Source: UBA8752 sp002172485 (lineage in GTDB: Bacteria > Bacteroidota > Bacteroidia > Flavobacteriales_D > Sanyastnellaceae). Taken from it: a stretch of DNA of 64,000 nucleotides. The DNA is taken from NCBI GenBank assembly GCA_042089915.1, contig JBELJZ010000004.1:62001-126000 (forward strand), read 5' to 3'. The translations under genes were made by a program, and so were the position numbers. The notes under the pieces were generated by a model that made no database searches, had not been told where the DNA came from, and worked only from the letters and a program-made list of their open reading frames with translations. Of this stretch, positions 34,498-43,308 are shown piece after piece; the first letter of the stretch is position 1; each line of letters begins with the position of its first letter.

Positions 34498-35346
34498 TCA
34501 AACCTGAAGGGTGACAGCTCCTTGATCGAGTTTGTTTCTGGCCTTCAGAATGTCTTCCGGATGGGTCAAGTCGTAAAACCGACCTGTCATGGGCAAGACG
34601 CGCAAGCCTTGCCCGCTGTGTGCCGCCCAAACGGAGACGGCTGTGGGCAATTCCCGTTCCTGTCTTACAGGGTGCTCCGGGACCTCGCGGACAGCAGTCA
34701 GCAAAGCATTGAAGGGCATCCGAAAGCAATTCATGCTCACCCGGACTGTCCCGTCCCGCCAAGTTGCGGCATTCACGGTGGCGCCATCTGGCTTTTCATG
34801 AATGGCCTGGAGTCGGCCGTCAGCTTCGGTTTCAATGACGGCAAACGCATGGACGCGTTCGGCGGGGAGTCCCAGATGGTCCCGATCAAAGGCCGGCAAG
34901 CAAGCAGGTTCAGCCTGCATGGCTTGGAGCACACCCAAGGGAGGGAGGTTGTCTCCATTGACAATGGTCACGCTGCTCCCACTCCACTCTGGATGCGCCT
35001 CAAGCGCCACTTGAACAGCGTGAGCGGTTCCGAGCGGTTTGGTGCGGTCTGGCGGGATGGGCTGCTTCACAAAATGGAGGTTGGGATGAACAACGCCAAG
35101 CTGCTCGAAATGCGGGCGGGTCACGTTATCTCCTTCTCCGATGACAATGCAAATGGGGCCGACCCCCTCTGCCCTCGCCTGTTCGACCAATCGTTGGAGC
35201 ATGGGGATTCGCTCTGGTCCGATTCGGATCATGGCTTTCGGGCGGCTGGCGGCTTCTTCCAACACCCATTCCGGAACCTGAGCGCTGGCCCTCATGCGGC
35301 TCCCCTTCCCCGCCGCCATGATGATGAGCGGATTCAACTCAGTCAT
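34498..35346 (-). CDS. Sugar-phosphate nucleotidyltransferase
   Basis: A 282-aa nucleotidyltransferase of the NTP_transferase fold. IIMAAGKGSRM near residue 8 and RPKAMI near 38 give the GxGxRM...PK signature that binds the nucleotide and phosphate, and VTIVNGDN near 130 supplies the metal-binding Asp. The rest is typical (HAFAVIETEADGRLQAIHEKP). It would join a sugar-1-phosphate to a nucleoside triphosphate. Its start overlaps the GHMP kinase stop by 8 nt, and a sugar/solute symporter is at the head of the operon, which suggests a salvage route. The sugar and the nucleotide cannot be named. Confidence 0.8.
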   Translation of the reverse strand: MTELNPLIIMAAGKGSRMRASAQVPEWVLEEAASRPKAMIRIGPERIPMLQRLVEQARAEGVGPICIVIGEGDNVTRPHFEQLGVVHPNLHFVKQPIPPDRTKPLGTAHAVQVALEAHPEWSGSSVTIVNGDNLPPLGVLQAMQAEPACLPAFDRDHLGLPAERVHAFAVIETEADGRLQAIHEKPDGATVNAATWRDGTVRVSMNCFRMPFNALLTAVREVPEHPVRQERELPTAVSVWAAHSGQGLRVLPMTGRFYDLTHPEDILKARNKLDQGAVTLQV

Positions 35347-36346
35347 GGCGAACGCCTTCGTCCATGGACACCACCCAAGCGTTTTTGGCCCCAGCATCCC
35401 GAACGGCCTGTGCGACCACCTCTGCTTGATCTCCTGGGGTGTATGCCAGCATGCAGCCGCCGCCGCCGGACCCATTGATTTTCCCACCCCAAGCGCCGGC
35501 CTTTGTCGCTGCGTCCAGCATGGCTTCAATCTTGGGGGTAGACAGTCCAAGGACATCCCGAAGCACCTCATGGTGGCGTACCAAATCCGCGCCAAAAGCA
35601 GCGTCTTCTGTATCGCCCAACTCCAATCGGGCCGCCCACGCAGCCTCCAGGTCCCGATTGACCCGGGTTCCTTCTGCCAATTGGCGTTGGTCTTCGGACC
35701 AGTTTGAATGCCCGGCATCGAGGTGGGGCATCAGCGGGAGCCTGGCCTCCTTGCAACGGGCCAGGTGGCCTTGGGTGTCTTTGGGCTCCCCGGAATCGCC
35801 GAGGACGAAAGCTCCTTTGAGTGGAGGCAATGGCTGTGGCGCGCCCTGTCCGAAGCGGTGGAAATGACCATGCGCGCAGGCCAGGTGGTCCATATTCCCT
35901 CCTGCGCCTTGAAAAGCGAGGACTTCCGCCTTGTGGCACCGGTTGGCCAGATTAGCGAGCGACTCCTCCTTGCCCCATATCCGCCCCCATCCTGCAGCCC
36001 AGGCCGTGATCAAGGCCGTCGAAGAGCTGCATCCTGCCTGAATGGGGATGTCGCTTTGAATGTGGACGTCCATGCCCTTTGGCTGGACGCCCGTTTCCCG
36101 CATGAATTGGGCCAATACCGCCTCCCATGGATGGGCGGGCTGGTCGAAATTCAGGCTCGCCATGTCCAATTGCATGACGGTCCCCAAAGACTCGCTGGTC
36201 AGTCGAACCGTTGTGTCTTCCCTGGGCGCCCAATCCAATCGGCAACGCCGGTTGATGGCCATCGCCATGACCGGCAGTCCCAGATAATCCTGATGCTCGC
36301 CAAACAAACAGAGTCTTGCGGGTGCTGATGTGGTGAAAGCGGTCAT
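35339..36346 (-). CDS. GHMP kinase, galactokinase-like sugar kinase
   Basis: A 335-aa kinase. Motif 1 APARLCLFGEHQDYLGLPV (residues 8-26) has the GEHxDY of the galactokinase subgroup. Motif 2 is PIQAGCSSSTAL near 112, and motif 3 GKINGSGGGGCML near 300. These give ATP binding and the catalytic site for anomeric (C1) or similar sugar phosphorylation; mevalonate kinases lack the HQDY pattern. The operon symporter-kinase-nucleotidyltransferase, joined by a 4-nt ATGA upstream and an 8-nt overlap downstream, implies uptake, C1-phosphorylation and nucleotide-sugar formation. The actual sugar is an inference to be tested. Confidence 0.82.
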   Translation of the reverse strand: MTAFTTSAPARLCLFGEHQDYLGLPVMAMAINRRCRLDWAPREDTTVRLTSESLGTVMQLDMASLNFDQPAHPWEAVLAQFMRETGVQPKGMDVHIQSDIPIQAGCSSSTALITAWAAGWGRIWGKEESLANLANRCHKAEVLAFQGAGGNMDHLACAHGHFHRFGQGAPQPLPPLKGAFVLGDSGEPKDTQGHLARCKEARLPLMPHLDAGHSNWSEDQRQLAEGTRVNRDLEAAWAARLELGDTEDAAFGADLVRHHEVLRDVLGLSTPKIEAMLDAATKAGAWGGKINGSGGGGCMLAYTPGDQAEVVAQAVRDAGAKNAWVVSMDEGVRHD

Positions 36347-38124
36347 GCCGATTTGCGCTGCAACACCAGGATGGCTCGGGTACTCAACGCTGCGACGGCA
36401 AGGAATCCGATTCCGGCGCCCGCCTGATGAAACATCAGGCTGCCCACACCCAGCAAGACGCCATAGACAGCCAAGCATCCCAGTGCGGCTTGCAGCAGTG
36501 CGCGCGGCACGTTCCAAGACGGCTCCTCCGAACCGCCCTTGGGGATGAACTGCGACCAGCCGGGGCCGCCCGGTCGGACGAGATTGACAAACCGCTGAAG
36601 CACATCGGGAGATTCAGGTGGCAGCACGAAGGCGGCGAAGACCCAGCCGGCCGTAGTGATCAGGCTGCCCGCCACCAGTTTGGCCCAAACCGCCATCGCA
36701 GGGACCAGTGCCACTGGCTCGGCCGCCAGCGTATCGTGGATCCACGTGAAGTAAACGGCCACGACCAGCGAGATGACCATGGCTGCGATTTCCGTGCCGG
36801 CCGAGATGCGCCACCAGAACCACCGAAGAATGAAGAGGCCGCCGGTTCCAGCACCCAGCAGCAAAAGGAGATTGAATGCCTGTCCTGCGGAGGTCAAAAT
36901 CAAGCTCAATGCGGCTCCGGTCAGGAGGGACACAACCGTGGCCAGCCGGCCAGCCGTGACACGCTGGGCTTCGGTGGCGTCAGGCCGAACGAAGCGCACC
37001 CACACATCGTGGACGAGGTAGCTGGCGCCCAAGTTAACTTGGGTGCTCATGGTTGAAATGAACGCGGCGAGCAACGAGGCGGTCACCCAACCAAGCAGGC
37101 CGGAGGGCAGCAGGCTCAACATGGCGGGATAGGCCACGTCATGCCCCACTTTGTCCGCGGCCAATGCGGGAAACGCCGCTGCAATGGAGTCGAGGTCGGG
37201 AAAGACGATGAGGGAGGCCAAGGCGACGAGAATCCAAGGCCAGGGACGCAAGGCGTAGTGGGCAGCGTTGAACAGCAAAGTGGCTCCGACAGCATCGTTC
37301 TCACTCCGTGCGCTGAACATTCTCTGGGCGATGTATCCGCCTCCACCGGGCTCGGCACCCGGGTAATAGCTCGCCCACCACTGTACGGCGAGCGGAACAA
37401 GCAGCACGGGGACCCACACTTCCGGATCGCTGAAAGTCGGCCAGACGGACAACTTTCCGCTGACATTCGGGTGGGTCATCAGCCCCTCGATTCCGCCCAC
37501 TTCCGGCATGGACAAGACGCACAGGCAAGCCGCCACCGCGCCCCCCATGGCGAGGACAAACTGGAAGAGGTCGGTCCAGAGGATGGCCCGAAGCCCGCCG
37601 TAGGCACTGAAGAACAGGGTGACGCTGCACGTTACGGCGAGGGTCATCCAACCCGGCCAACCGAGCAGGATACTGCCGAGTTTGATGGCCGCCAGGCTGA
37701 CAGTGGCCATCACCAGCACATTGAACACCAAGCCGAGGTACACAGCCCGGAACCCCCTGAGGAACGCCCCTGCCCTGCCCCCGTAACGGAGCTCATAGAA
37801 TTCGATGTCGGTCAGGACGCCCGACCGGCGCCACAGCCTCGCATAGACGAAGACGGTGAGCATGCCCGTCAAGAGGAAGGCCCACCAGGCCCAGTTGCCC
37901 GATACGCCCTGCTGTCGGACCAGGTCTGTGACCAGGTTGGGCGTGTCGGCGCTGAAGGTCGTCGCCACCATGGAGGTGCCGAGCAACCACCACGGCATGG
38001 CCCTGCCCCCGAGGAAGTAGTCCTCAGAATCGCCCTTGCCTTGCCGACCCGACCACCAGCCAATGCCGAGGACGATGAGCAGCACCGCTGCGATGATGCC
38101 CCAATCCAATCCCGTCAATTGCAT
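36343..38124 (-). CDS. Sodium:solute symporter (SSS family)
   Basis: A 593-aa inner-membrane transporter with about 13-14 helices. It starts GLDWGIIAAVLLIVLGIGWW and has the SSS landmarks GGRAMPWWLLGTSMVATTFSADTPN near residue 45 (sodium site region), YGGLRAILWTDLFQF near 185, and LLAAFISTMSTQVNLGASYLVHD near 345. The family imports sugars, amino acids or other solutes with sodium, which fits a marine host. The stop overlaps the GHMP kinase start by ATGA. ATG 38124 is preferred to the upstream GTG 38139. The 113-bp divergent gap to the redoxin gene has no exact -7 element that I can see. Confidence 0.92.
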   Translation of the reverse strand: MQLTGLDWGIIAAVLLIVLGIGWWSGRQGKGDSEDYFLGGRAMPWWLLGTSMVATTFSADTPNLVTDLVRQQGVSGNWAWWAFLLTGMLTVFVYARLWRRSGVLTDIEFYELRYGGRAGAFLRGFRAVYLGLVFNVLVMATVSLAAIKLGSILLGWPGWMTLAVTCSVTLFFSAYGGLRAILWTDLFQFVLAMGGAVAACLCVLSMPEVGGIEGLMTHPNVSGKLSVWPTFSDPEVWVPVLLVPLAVQWWASYYPGAEPGGGGYIAQRMFSARSENDAVGATLLFNAAHYALRPWPWILVALASLIVFPDLDSIAAAFPALAADKVGHDVAYPAMLSLLPSGLLGWVTASLLAAFISTMSTQVNLGASYLVHDVWVRFVRPDATEAQRVTAGRLATVVSLLTGAALSLILTSAGQAFNLLLLLGAGTGGLFILRWFWWRISAGTEIAAMVISLVVAVYFTWIHDTLAAEPVALVPAMAVWAKLVAGSLITTAGWVFAAFVLPPESPDVLQRFVNLVRPGGPGWSQFIPKGGSEEPSWNVPRALLQAALGCLAVYGVLLGVGSLMFHQAGAGIGFLAVAALSTRAILVLQRKSA

Positions 38125-38252
38125 GCTGTCAATGTACACGCGGCAAAGCGGTTAAATCGGGATGGCCGCAAGCCGTTATCTTCAGTGTCCTGACACCCCA
38201 TGCGCGTTCATTTCCTCCCCTCACCTTTTGTTCTTGACGGAACACCCTGCGA

Positions 38253-38723
38253 ATGACGATCACCAAGCCCCTATGGAGGGTCATCCTCTTTCTCGCTCCG
38301 CTCTGTCCCATTTGTCAGAACATGTCGCATGAGATGCGCTTGCTCGAGAAGGAGTTTGCCGGTGAACCCGTGGAATTTGTCGGGGTCTTTCCAAATCCTT
38401 CTACCCGCTCGGATCAAATTGCCGAATTCGGCGAGACCTACGGCTTGAACATGACGCTGATGGCGGACACAGCTGGATGGGCCGGCCGACTGGATGCCCG
38501 ATGGACCCCGGAGGCCTTCGTCCTTGACGAACGAGACTCAGTGGTGTACCGCGGTCGGTTGAACGATCGGTATTTCGCGCCTGGAAAGCGACGCCCCCGA
38601 ACCCGAAATCGGGATTTGCGTCAAGCACTCCAGGACGTTCTCGCCGGCCACCCCGTGTCCACCCCGGTCACGGATGCGGTTGGATGTCCCATCGAAGGCC
38701 TCCGCATTCACAAAGCTCCTTAA
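38253..38723 (+). CDS. Redoxin / thioredoxin-fold protein
   Basis: A 156-aa protein of the AhpC-TSA/redoxin group. The strand WRVILFLAPLCPICQNMSHEM carries a CPIC active site, and the later segments FVGVFPNPSTRSDQIAEFGETYGLNMTLMAD and AFVLDERDSVVYRGRLND are the usual redoxin core. No lipobox or clear cleavable signal peptide is seen. The gene is 9 nt upstream of a cytochrome c/monooxygenase-like gene; similar redoxin, cytochrome c and copper-monooxygenase-like domains are fused in one polypeptide in some bacteria, which argues for joint function. It may supply or buffer redox state for that protein. Confidence 0.8.
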   Translation: MTITKPLWRVILFLAPLCPICQNMSHEMRLLEKEFAGEPVEFVGVFPNPSTRSDQIAEFGETYGLNMTLMADTAGWAGRLDARWTPEAFVLDERDSVVYRGRLNDRYFAPGKRRPRTRNRDLRQALQDVLAGHPVSTPVTDAVGCPIEGLRIHKAP

Positions 38724-38732
38724 CTTGACCTC

Positions 38733-40259
38733 ATGAGAATTTCTCTCCTCCTTCCTCTTTTGCTGTTGGCCGCTGTGGTCTCAGGACAAGGTGTGACCTA
38801 CCATGCAGATGTGGCCCCCATCATCCACGAAAACTGCACGGAATGCCACCGCTTCGGTGAAATCGGCCCCATGCCGTTCACGTCGTTCGAGGAGGTGTCA
38901 GCCTATGGCGAGTTCATTGAATTCGTGACGTCCACAGGCTACATGCCCCCGTGGACACCGGACGCGAACTACAGCCATTTCGTGGGCGAACGCGTGTTGT
39001 CCGCAGAGGACATCGAAACGTTGAGCGCTTGGGTCGATGCCGGCAAGCCAGAAGGGAATCCCGCCGACAACCCGGGACTCCCCGACTTTCCCCAGGGCAG
39101 CCAAGTGGGCGATCCCGATTTGATCTTGTCCATGCCGGAGCCCTATTTCCACGAGGGAGACATGACGGACCAGTATCAGGTGTTCGTCCTTCCGACGGAA
39201 TTCGAAACCGACATGACGGTCCGCTCACTAGAGGTTCGCCCCCAGAATGGAGCGATTGCCCACCACGCCATCCTCGGCCTGGACACGGAGGGCATTGCGG
39301 CCCAGATGGATGCACAAGACCCCGACCTCGGCTACGAGAGTTTCGGTGACTTCGGATTTGACGCCTACAGCAGCTTTTTCGGCGGGTGGGTGCCCGGCAC
39401 GTTGCCGGTGGTCTATCCCGAGGGGATTGGCCGGGTCATTCCCGCCGGTTCTGACCTCTTGATTCAAATGCACTACGGCCCCTATTCGGCGGACGAGTCG
39501 GACCAGACCGAGCTCAATGTCTTCTTCACCGAAGCTCCCGTTGAGCGCGAGGTGGAAACGGGCATCATGGGTCCGTGGGACTTGAATGAACCATTCTTCA
39601 TCCCCGCCAACCAGGTCAAAGCCTTCCATGGGGAGTACCCCGTGTGGCAGGACATGAGTTTGATCAACATCGTGCCCCACTGCCACCTCATTGGCGTGAG
39701 CTGGGAGGTGTTTGCCACATCTGCCAACGGCAACGACACCATTCCGCTCATCTCCATTCCGGAATGGGATTTCAATTGGCAAGGGTTCTTCACCTTCCCT
39801 ACCCTGACGAAGATTCCAGCGGGGTACACAATCGAGGCCATCGCAGCCTATGACAACACGGCGGACAACCCGTTCAACCCCAGCAGTCCGCCGCAGAATG
39901 TGGTGTACGGGGACAACACTGAGGACGAAATGTTCTTCGTGTTCGTGGATTACGTGCCCTACGAGGAGGGAGATGAAAACATCTCGTTGGAAACGCCCCT
40001 GCTGTCCGGCATTGGTGCGCTCGATCCGGAAGGACCTCTCGTTTCCCTGCAACCCAACCCGAGCCGAGGCAACCTGCAGTTGCTGGCAGACCCTTCCTTC
40101 ATCGGGCGGACATGGTCTGTCGTGGACCTCGGTGGCCGGGTGCTCTTCGAAGGTGCTTTCCGTTCGGCCAACCAGCAGCTGGACTTAACGGGGCTGAAAG
40201 ACGGCGTCTACCTCTTCCGCTCGGAAGACGGTGTCGAGCGGATCGTCATCCAGCGCTGA
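38733..40259 (+). CDS. Secreted cytochrome c / PHM-like copper monooxygenase protein with type A T9SS tail
   Basis: A 508-aa exported protein. A signal peptide (to about residue 19, ending VSGQ) is followed by a short class I cytochrome-like domain with the haem motif CTECH near residue 36. The middle (about 130-420) resembles the peptidyl-glycine/dopamine beta-monooxygenase fold. Candidate copper ligands are GAIAHHAIL, the LIQMHYGPY strand, and the NIVPHCHLIG motif (H-x-H). A type A T9SS sorting domain closes it (VSLQPNPSRGNLQL ... LKDGVYLFRSEDG). The pairing with the redoxin gene 9 nt upstream supports a redox enzyme at the cell surface. The substrate is unknown, and the monooxygenase assignment rests on motif pattern only. 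Confidence 0.75.
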   Translation: MRISLLLPLLLLAAVVSGQGVTYHADVAPIIHENCTECHRFGEIGPMPFTSFEEVSAYGEFIEFVTSTGYMPPWTPDANYSHFVGERVLSAEDIETLSAWVDAGKPEGNPADNPGLPDFPQGSQVGDPDLILSMPEPYFHEGDMTDQYQVFVLPTEFETDMTVRSLEVRPQNGAIAHHAILGLDTEGIAAQMDAQDPDLGYESFGDFGFDAYSSFFGGWVPGTLPVVYPEGIGRVIPAGSDLLIQMHYGPYSADESDQTELNVFFTEAPVEREVETGIMGPWDLNEPFFIPANQVKAFHGEYPVWQDMSLINIVPHCHLIGVSWEVFATSANGNDTIPLISIPEWDFNWQGFFTFPTLTKIPAGYTIEAIAAYDNTADNPFNPSSPPQNVVYGDNTEDEMFFVFVDYVPYEEGDENISLETPLLSGIGALDPEGPLVSLQPNPSRGNLQLLADPSFIGRTWSVVDLGGRVLFEGAFRSANQQLDLTGLKDGVYLFRSEDGVERIVIQR

Positions 40260-40989
40260 ACCCCCAACCTGAAGCGCCTGTCCAATGGTGGGTCAGGTCG
40301 CCCAGTCGTTCGATTCCGCTGGGCGTCAATGCGTCGATGCGGACCTCTCCGGATGCATGCAGAACGTCCCAGCCGTCAGGTCCAGCGTCGAGGGCAAGCC
40401 CGACATGCGTGACGGACTCCTGCCCTTCCTTGTGGAAGAACACCAAGTCGCCGTGCTGAAGGTTGCTCCATCCACTGCGGTGAAAGGTGGACGACGCCCA
40501 CTGCTGGCTAGCGTCCCGCGGGATGTTCATTCCACAGAGGGCTCCCGCAAGCTGAGTGAGGCCACTGCAGTCGATGCCGAGGATGCTTTTTCCTCCCCAC
40601 AGGTAGGGCGCTCCGAGGAATTGTTGGGCAGCAGCCACGACATCTGCAGGCGGACTTGACCTGTGGTCCGGAAAGGCCACTTGGGGCAGGCGCGAACCTG
40701 CTGGCAAGTGCAACGTCCGCCCTGCCCATTCCACAGGAGTCAATGGAGCGGTCAGTCGAAGACATTCCCTGTCAAAAGCCGCAATGGCTTCAGCCGAGGT
40801 GTCCACGAGTTTCGGGTCGATGAACCCTTGGTAGCCGTCTTGCACCAGGCGAATGGATGCCCAGTTGTCCTGTCCCTCCACGGGCTGGATGTCCACGCGT
40901 TCCCCAAACAGAGCCTGGGTCACGAGTTCAGCCGGGTCTGCGGAGCGGTACCGCACCGGCGCCAAGGGGACGCGGATGACCCCTTCCAT
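40246..40989 (-). CDS. NlpC/P60 cysteine peptidase with SH3-like N-terminus
   Basis: A 247-aa cell-wall hydrolase. The first 115 residues hold bacterial SH3-like segments (APVRYRSADPAELVTQALFGE, with WASIRLVQDGYQGFI). The NlpC/P60 domain (about 125-240) has the catalytic cysteine in GIDCSGLTQLAG, the histidine in VTHVGLALDAG, and a third site in VLHASG. It resembles YkfC-type gamma-D-glutamyl-L-lysine endopeptidases of murein-peptide recycling. There is no signal peptide at ATG 40989. The start overlaps the thiolase stop by 1 nt (TGATG), indicating coupling; the 3' end overlaps the T9SS protein gene by 14 nt. Confidence 0.88.
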   Translation of the reverse strand: MEGVIRVPLAPVRYRSADPAELVTQALFGERVDIQPVEGQDNWASIRLVQDGYQGFIDPKLVDTSAEAIAAFDRECLRLTAPLTPVEWAGRTLHLPAGSRLPQVAFPDHRSSPPADVVAAAQQFLGAPYLWGGKSILGIDCSGLTQLAGALCGMNIPRDASQQWASSTFHRSGWSNLQHGDLVFFHKEGQESVTHVGLALDAGPDGWDVLHASGEVRIDALTPSGIERLGDLTHHWTGASGWGFSAG

Positions 40990-42170
40990 CAGGCTCCACA
41001 GTCTACCACCATGGCGCTGGCGCCGCCGCCGCCATTGCAAATGCCCGCCGCACCGTAGCGCTTTCCGTGCCGCTTCAGGGCGTGGATGAGCGTGACGACA
41101 ATGCGGCTTCCAGAACTGCCGAGGGGATGCCCCAGAGAGACGGCTCCACCGTGCACGTTGACCTTCTCGGCATCCAAGCCGAGCAGCTTCACGTTGGCCA
41201 GACCGACAACGGAAAAGGCCTCGTTGAGCTCAATCAAGTCCATTTGATCCATGGTCATTCCAGCTCGGTCAAGGGCAATGGGAACCGCCTTGGCAGGAGC
41301 TGTGGTGAACCGCTCCGGCTCGTGCGCCGCGTCTGCGTTCGCCAGGATGGTGGCGAGGGGCGTCACGCCCAGCTCCACCGCCTTCTCAGCCGACATCAAA
41401 ACGAGTGCACTCGCGCCGTCATTTAAAGTGCTGGCGTTGGCCGCGGTCACCGAGCCCTCCTTGTCAAAAACGGGGCGCAGGGTGGGGATCTTCTCCAGCT
41501 TCACGTTGCGGAACTCCTCGTCCTCGGTCACCATCACCGGATCGCCTTTTCGCTGCGGGACTGGCACGGGCACCACTTCGTCGGAGAATGCGCCGCCTTC
41601 CCAAGCGGCGGCGGAACGCCGGTAGCTCTCAATGGCGAAGGCGTCCTGATCCTCCCGGCTGAAGCTGTGCTCCTTGGCACAGAGCTCGGCGCACAGGCCC
41701 ATGTGGTGGTTGTTATAGACGTCGGTCAAACCGTCGAGGAACATGCCGTCGACCGCTTTGAGGTTGCCGAGTTTGACGCCCTGACGGCCATTCAAGTAAT
41801 GCGGCACCTGAGACATGTTCTCCATGCCGCCAGCAACCGCGACGTCAATGTCGCCCAAGGCGATGGCGTTGGCAGCGAGGTGAAGGGCTTTCATGCCGCT
41901 AGAGCAGACCTTGTTGACGGTCGTGCAAGGCACGGTGTCGGGGATGCCAGCACCCATCGCCGCTTGTCTGGCCGGAGCTTGGCCGAGTCCGGCCTGGAGC
42001 ACGTTTCCCATGAAGACCTCGTCCACTTGCTGCGGAGCAATGCCTGCAGCTTCAATGGCAGCCGAAATGGCGGTGGACCCCAGTTTCGGGGCGGGGATAC
42101 TGGACAGGGCTCCGAGGAAAGAGCCCATTGGGGTCCGCTTTGCAGCGGCCACGATCACGGTTCTGGTCAT
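40989..42170 (-). CDS. Acetyl-CoA acetyltransferase (thiolase)
   Basis: A 393-aa thiolase II-type enzyme condensing two acetyl-CoA, or thiolysing 3-oxoacyl-CoA. The acyl-accepting cysteine is in TVNKVCSSGMKAL near residue 88, the GGMENMSQ loop follows, and the C-terminal HGGAVSLGHPLGSSGSR and CNGGGGASAMV carry the catalytic His and Cys. Length and motifs match acetoacetyl-CoA thiolases. ATG 42170 gives the usual TRTVIVAAAKRTPMG start. It is translationally coupled to the NlpC gene, an unexpected partner. TATCTTG upstream is an imperfect -7 element. Confidence 0.94.
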   Translation of the reverse strand: MTRTVIVAAAKRTPMGSFLGALSSIPAPKLGSTAISAAIEAAGIAPQQVDEVFMGNVLQAGLGQAPARQAAMGAGIPDTVPCTTVNKVCSSGMKALHLAANAIALGDIDVAVAGGMENMSQVPHYLNGRQGVKLGNLKAVDGMFLDGLTDVYNNHHMGLCAELCAKEHSFSREDQDAFAIESYRRSAAAWEGGAFSDEVVPVPVPQRKGDPVMVTEDEEFRNVKLEKIPTLRPVFDKEGSVTAANASTLNDGASALVLMSAEKAVELGVTPLATILANADAAHEPERFTTAPAKAVPIALDRAGMTMDQMDLIELNEAFSVVGLANVKLLGLDAEKVNVHGGAVSLGHPLGSSGSRIVVTLIHALKRHGKRYGAAGICNGGGGASAMVVDCGA

Positions 42171-42355
42171 TTCAGAAAAAGGTGGGTTTGGGGGCTGCAA
42201 GATACAGGACCCGCGCCCTGTGGATTGGCACTCGTTGGGAAGGCAGAAGGACTGCCGGGCCTTTTTGGCACGGGCTTTGTCCTCTCCCCATCAGCTCGTA
42301 GCAGCGAGATATGGTTCAAAGCGCAGGCGACCCCTGTGCAGATTTGGTTAAGGTT

Positions 42356-42383
42356 GAAGCGCCCCGAAACGTCGGGGCGTTTC
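42356..42383 (-). terminator. Terminator hairpin behind the pseudouridine synthase gene
   Basis: An 11-bp stem (GAAGCGCCCCG / CGGGGCGTTTC, one G-T pair) with loop AAACGT directly follows the stop codon at 42384. The T tract on the minus strand is poor. The rest of the 213-bp gap up to the thiolase (42171-42355) shows a small hairpin near 42243-42257 and no gene. Confidence 0.55.
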
Positions 42384-43280
42384 TCATTTCACAACCCGGA
42401 GAAACTCCTTGGGCATGCGGGTCTTGACCTCCCACATGGCATCGAGCGTCTCATCGGTCATAACCGCTCGGAAGAGGTGCACACCTTGCCGCCCCAAAGG
42501 ATCCGGAGCCTCGTGCCCCAAGCCACAAACCATGCAGTTGTGGTGGCGCAGGCCGGGCAAGATGTCCGGAATGTCCTGCAGTCCAGCTTGGACGCGCAGA
42601 ATGGTGAAACGACCGCCGCTTCGCATTTTACGGAAAGGGAACTTCTTGGCTGAGTACTTCTCCCCTGGTTTGCGACGGGCACTGAATTCCCCGTCCTCTG
42701 GCATCTCGCCTTTCAACAGCAGGTAACTCTCGAATCGGAATTCGCCCCACTTCTCCTGAAGTCTGCGACGCAGGGCCACGTCCCTCACCACCACGGCGAT
42801 GCCGCTGCTATCTTTGTCGAGCAAGTTGACGAAGTGCACCGGGCGCTCGGGATTGCCCTGCTCCAGGTCCCGAGCGATGAGAAATTCCTTGACCCGAGTG
42901 AAGCTCGTGTCCACTCTGGGGTTTGGCGAAGCGGCGACCCAGCCAGCGGGCTTGAGGTAACACAGCATGTCATGGTCCTCGTATAGGATTTCAAATGGCA
43001 GGTCATCCGCAGGGCGAATGGACTTGGGAGCGTCCGCCCGCTCCAGCTTTCGGTCCTCCTTCGATTCAGGCGCAGAAATCTCTTGCCCTACTTTGATGAT
43101 GGTCGAGGGAATTTTGACCTGTTCATCCGACACACGCACGCTGCCCCCTTTGATCAGGTTTCGGGCGGCTGTGGTGCTGCCCAACTGAAGCTCGGAACGG
43201 ACCAAGGCATGCAGTGGAGCTTCGATTTCAGCGATCCACCGGCGGTAGACCGTTTTGGGACGGGGAGTGCGTTGGGCCAT
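42384..43280 (-). CDS. RluA-like pseudouridine synthase with altered catalytic motif
   Basis: A 298-aa RNA modification enzyme. The N-terminus (about 15-75) is S4-like (ALVRSELQLGSTTAARNLIKGGSVRVSDE). The pseudouridine synthase core begins FEILYEDHDMLCYLKPAGWVAASP. The catalytic aspartate block reads HFVNLLDKDSSGIAVV where the family has HRLDxxTSG, so the Arg before Leu-Asp is Leu; the Asp itself is kept. KWGEFRFESYLLLKGEMPEDGEF and the C-terminal strand also fit. It lies 28 nt downstream of the large Asp-box protein gene. Substrate site unknown; the altered motif could reduce or shift activity. Confidence 0.78.
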   Translation of the reverse strand: MAQRTPRPKTVYRRWIAEIEAPLHALVRSELQLGSTTAARNLIKGGSVRVSDEQVKIPSTIIKVGQEISAPESKEDRKLERADAPKSIRPADDLPFEILYEDHDMLCYLKPAGWVAASPNPRVDTSFTRVKEFLIARDLEQGNPERPVHFVNLLDKDSSGIAVVVRDVALRRRLQEKWGEFRFESYLLLKGEMPEDGEFSARRKPGEKYSAKKFPFRKMRSGGRFTILRVQAGLQDIPDILPGLRHHNCMVCGLGHEAPDPLGRQGVHLFRAVMTDETLDAMWEVKTRMPKEFLRVVK

Positions 43281-43308
43281 TTGGAGGCGCAAGATGCACC
43301 CGTCCCTT

